Assembly (NCBI GenBank): GCA_027623875.1
Contig: JAQBUS010000012.1
Location: 1-14,539 of the forward strand
Source of the DNA: Pseudomonadota bacterium
Lineage (GTDB): Bacteria; Pseudomonadota; Alphaproteobacteria; Rhodobacterales; Rhodobacteraceae
Direction of reading: 5' to 3'
Length of the DNA: 14,539 nt
Below the pieces are notes generated by a model. The model ran no database searches and was not told where the DNA came from. It saw only the letters and a program-made list of their open reading frames with translations. The translations under genes were made by a program, and so were the position numbers. Within the stretch, counting starts at the first letter, position 1, and each line of letters starts with the position of its first letter. Of the stretch, positions 14,504 to 14,539 are shown in pieces.

Positions 14504-14539
14504 GGGGCTGTCCTAGATAACCAACATTGAGGTTATTAT
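14504..14539. mobile_element. Possible insertion sequence terminus, cut by the window edge
   Basis: The stretch beginning GGGGCTGTCCTAGATAACC resembles, from memory, terminal inverted repeats of IS5-family elements, many of which begin G-rich and contain CTGTCC. Just inside it, ATAACC (14517-14522) and GGTTAT (14531-14536) form an inverted repeat with an 8-base loop. It directly follows an A-rich intergenic run. The transposase and the other end would lie past the right edge, so this cannot be confirmed here. Confidence 0.35.

Noticed and set aside
1..14539. CRISPR array, tRNA or rRNA genes, prophage or defence genes
   Set aside because: No regularly spaced repeats, no cloverleaf or rRNA sequence, and no phage or defence proteins were seen; gene space is filled by housekeeping and metabolic genes.

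Overview
This window reads as core chromosome of an AT-rich alphaproteobacterium, probably a free-living marine one. The class call rests on gene order and protein style. The order folK-rpoZ-rsh-DUF2062-pdxJ-acpS is a classic alphaproteobacterial cluster (normally followed by lepB-rnc-era, here beyond the left edge). The ispH-X-rnhA and def-def-fmt groups fit the same class. The malyl-CoA lyase closely matches, from memory, the Rhodobacter Mcl1 enzyme. The low G+C and short spacers suggest a streamlined marine lineage, but I cannot name the order with confidence.

Layout, left to right. (1) Positions 1-5153, minus strand: folK (folate), rpoZ (RNA polymerase omega), rsh (ppGpp synthetase/hydrolase), a DUF2062 membrane protein, pdxJ (vitamin B6) and acpS (activation of acyl carrier protein). 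(2) 5154-5345: an AT-rich divergent promoter region. (3) 5346-7218, plus strand: ispH, a DUF3429 membrane protein and rnhA, overlapping by 4 nt and 1 nt, so almost surely translationally coupled, and closed by a hairpin terminator that overlaps the end of fmt. (4) 7246-9129, minus strand: two peptide deformylase paralogues overlapping by 4 nt, then fmt, which together handle the formyl group of initiator methionine. (5) 9251-13611, plus strand: a MalY/PatB-type C-S lyase, an NADPH-dependent MDR reductase, mcl1 (malyl-CoA/methylmalyl-CoA lyase) and accA. (6) 13620-14402, minus strand: a PlsC acyltransferase convergent with accA. (7) 14403-14539: non-coding, with what looks like the terminus of an insertion sequence at the right edge.

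Functionally, much of the window concerns acyl and acetyl-CoA metabolism (AcpS, AccA, PlsC, Mcl1), cofactors (PdxJ, FolK, IspH) and translation (Def, Fmt, RpoZ, Rsh). There is no gene-free stretch over 300 bases; the longest gap is 192 bases.

I found no clear new multi-gene system. The observations most worth checking are: a possible H-type pseudoknot that ends just before the Shine-Dalgarno of the PatB-like gene; a DUF3429 gene in the slot where many alphaproteobacteria carry thrB; a second deformylase with altered active-site motifs; and the putative IS end.
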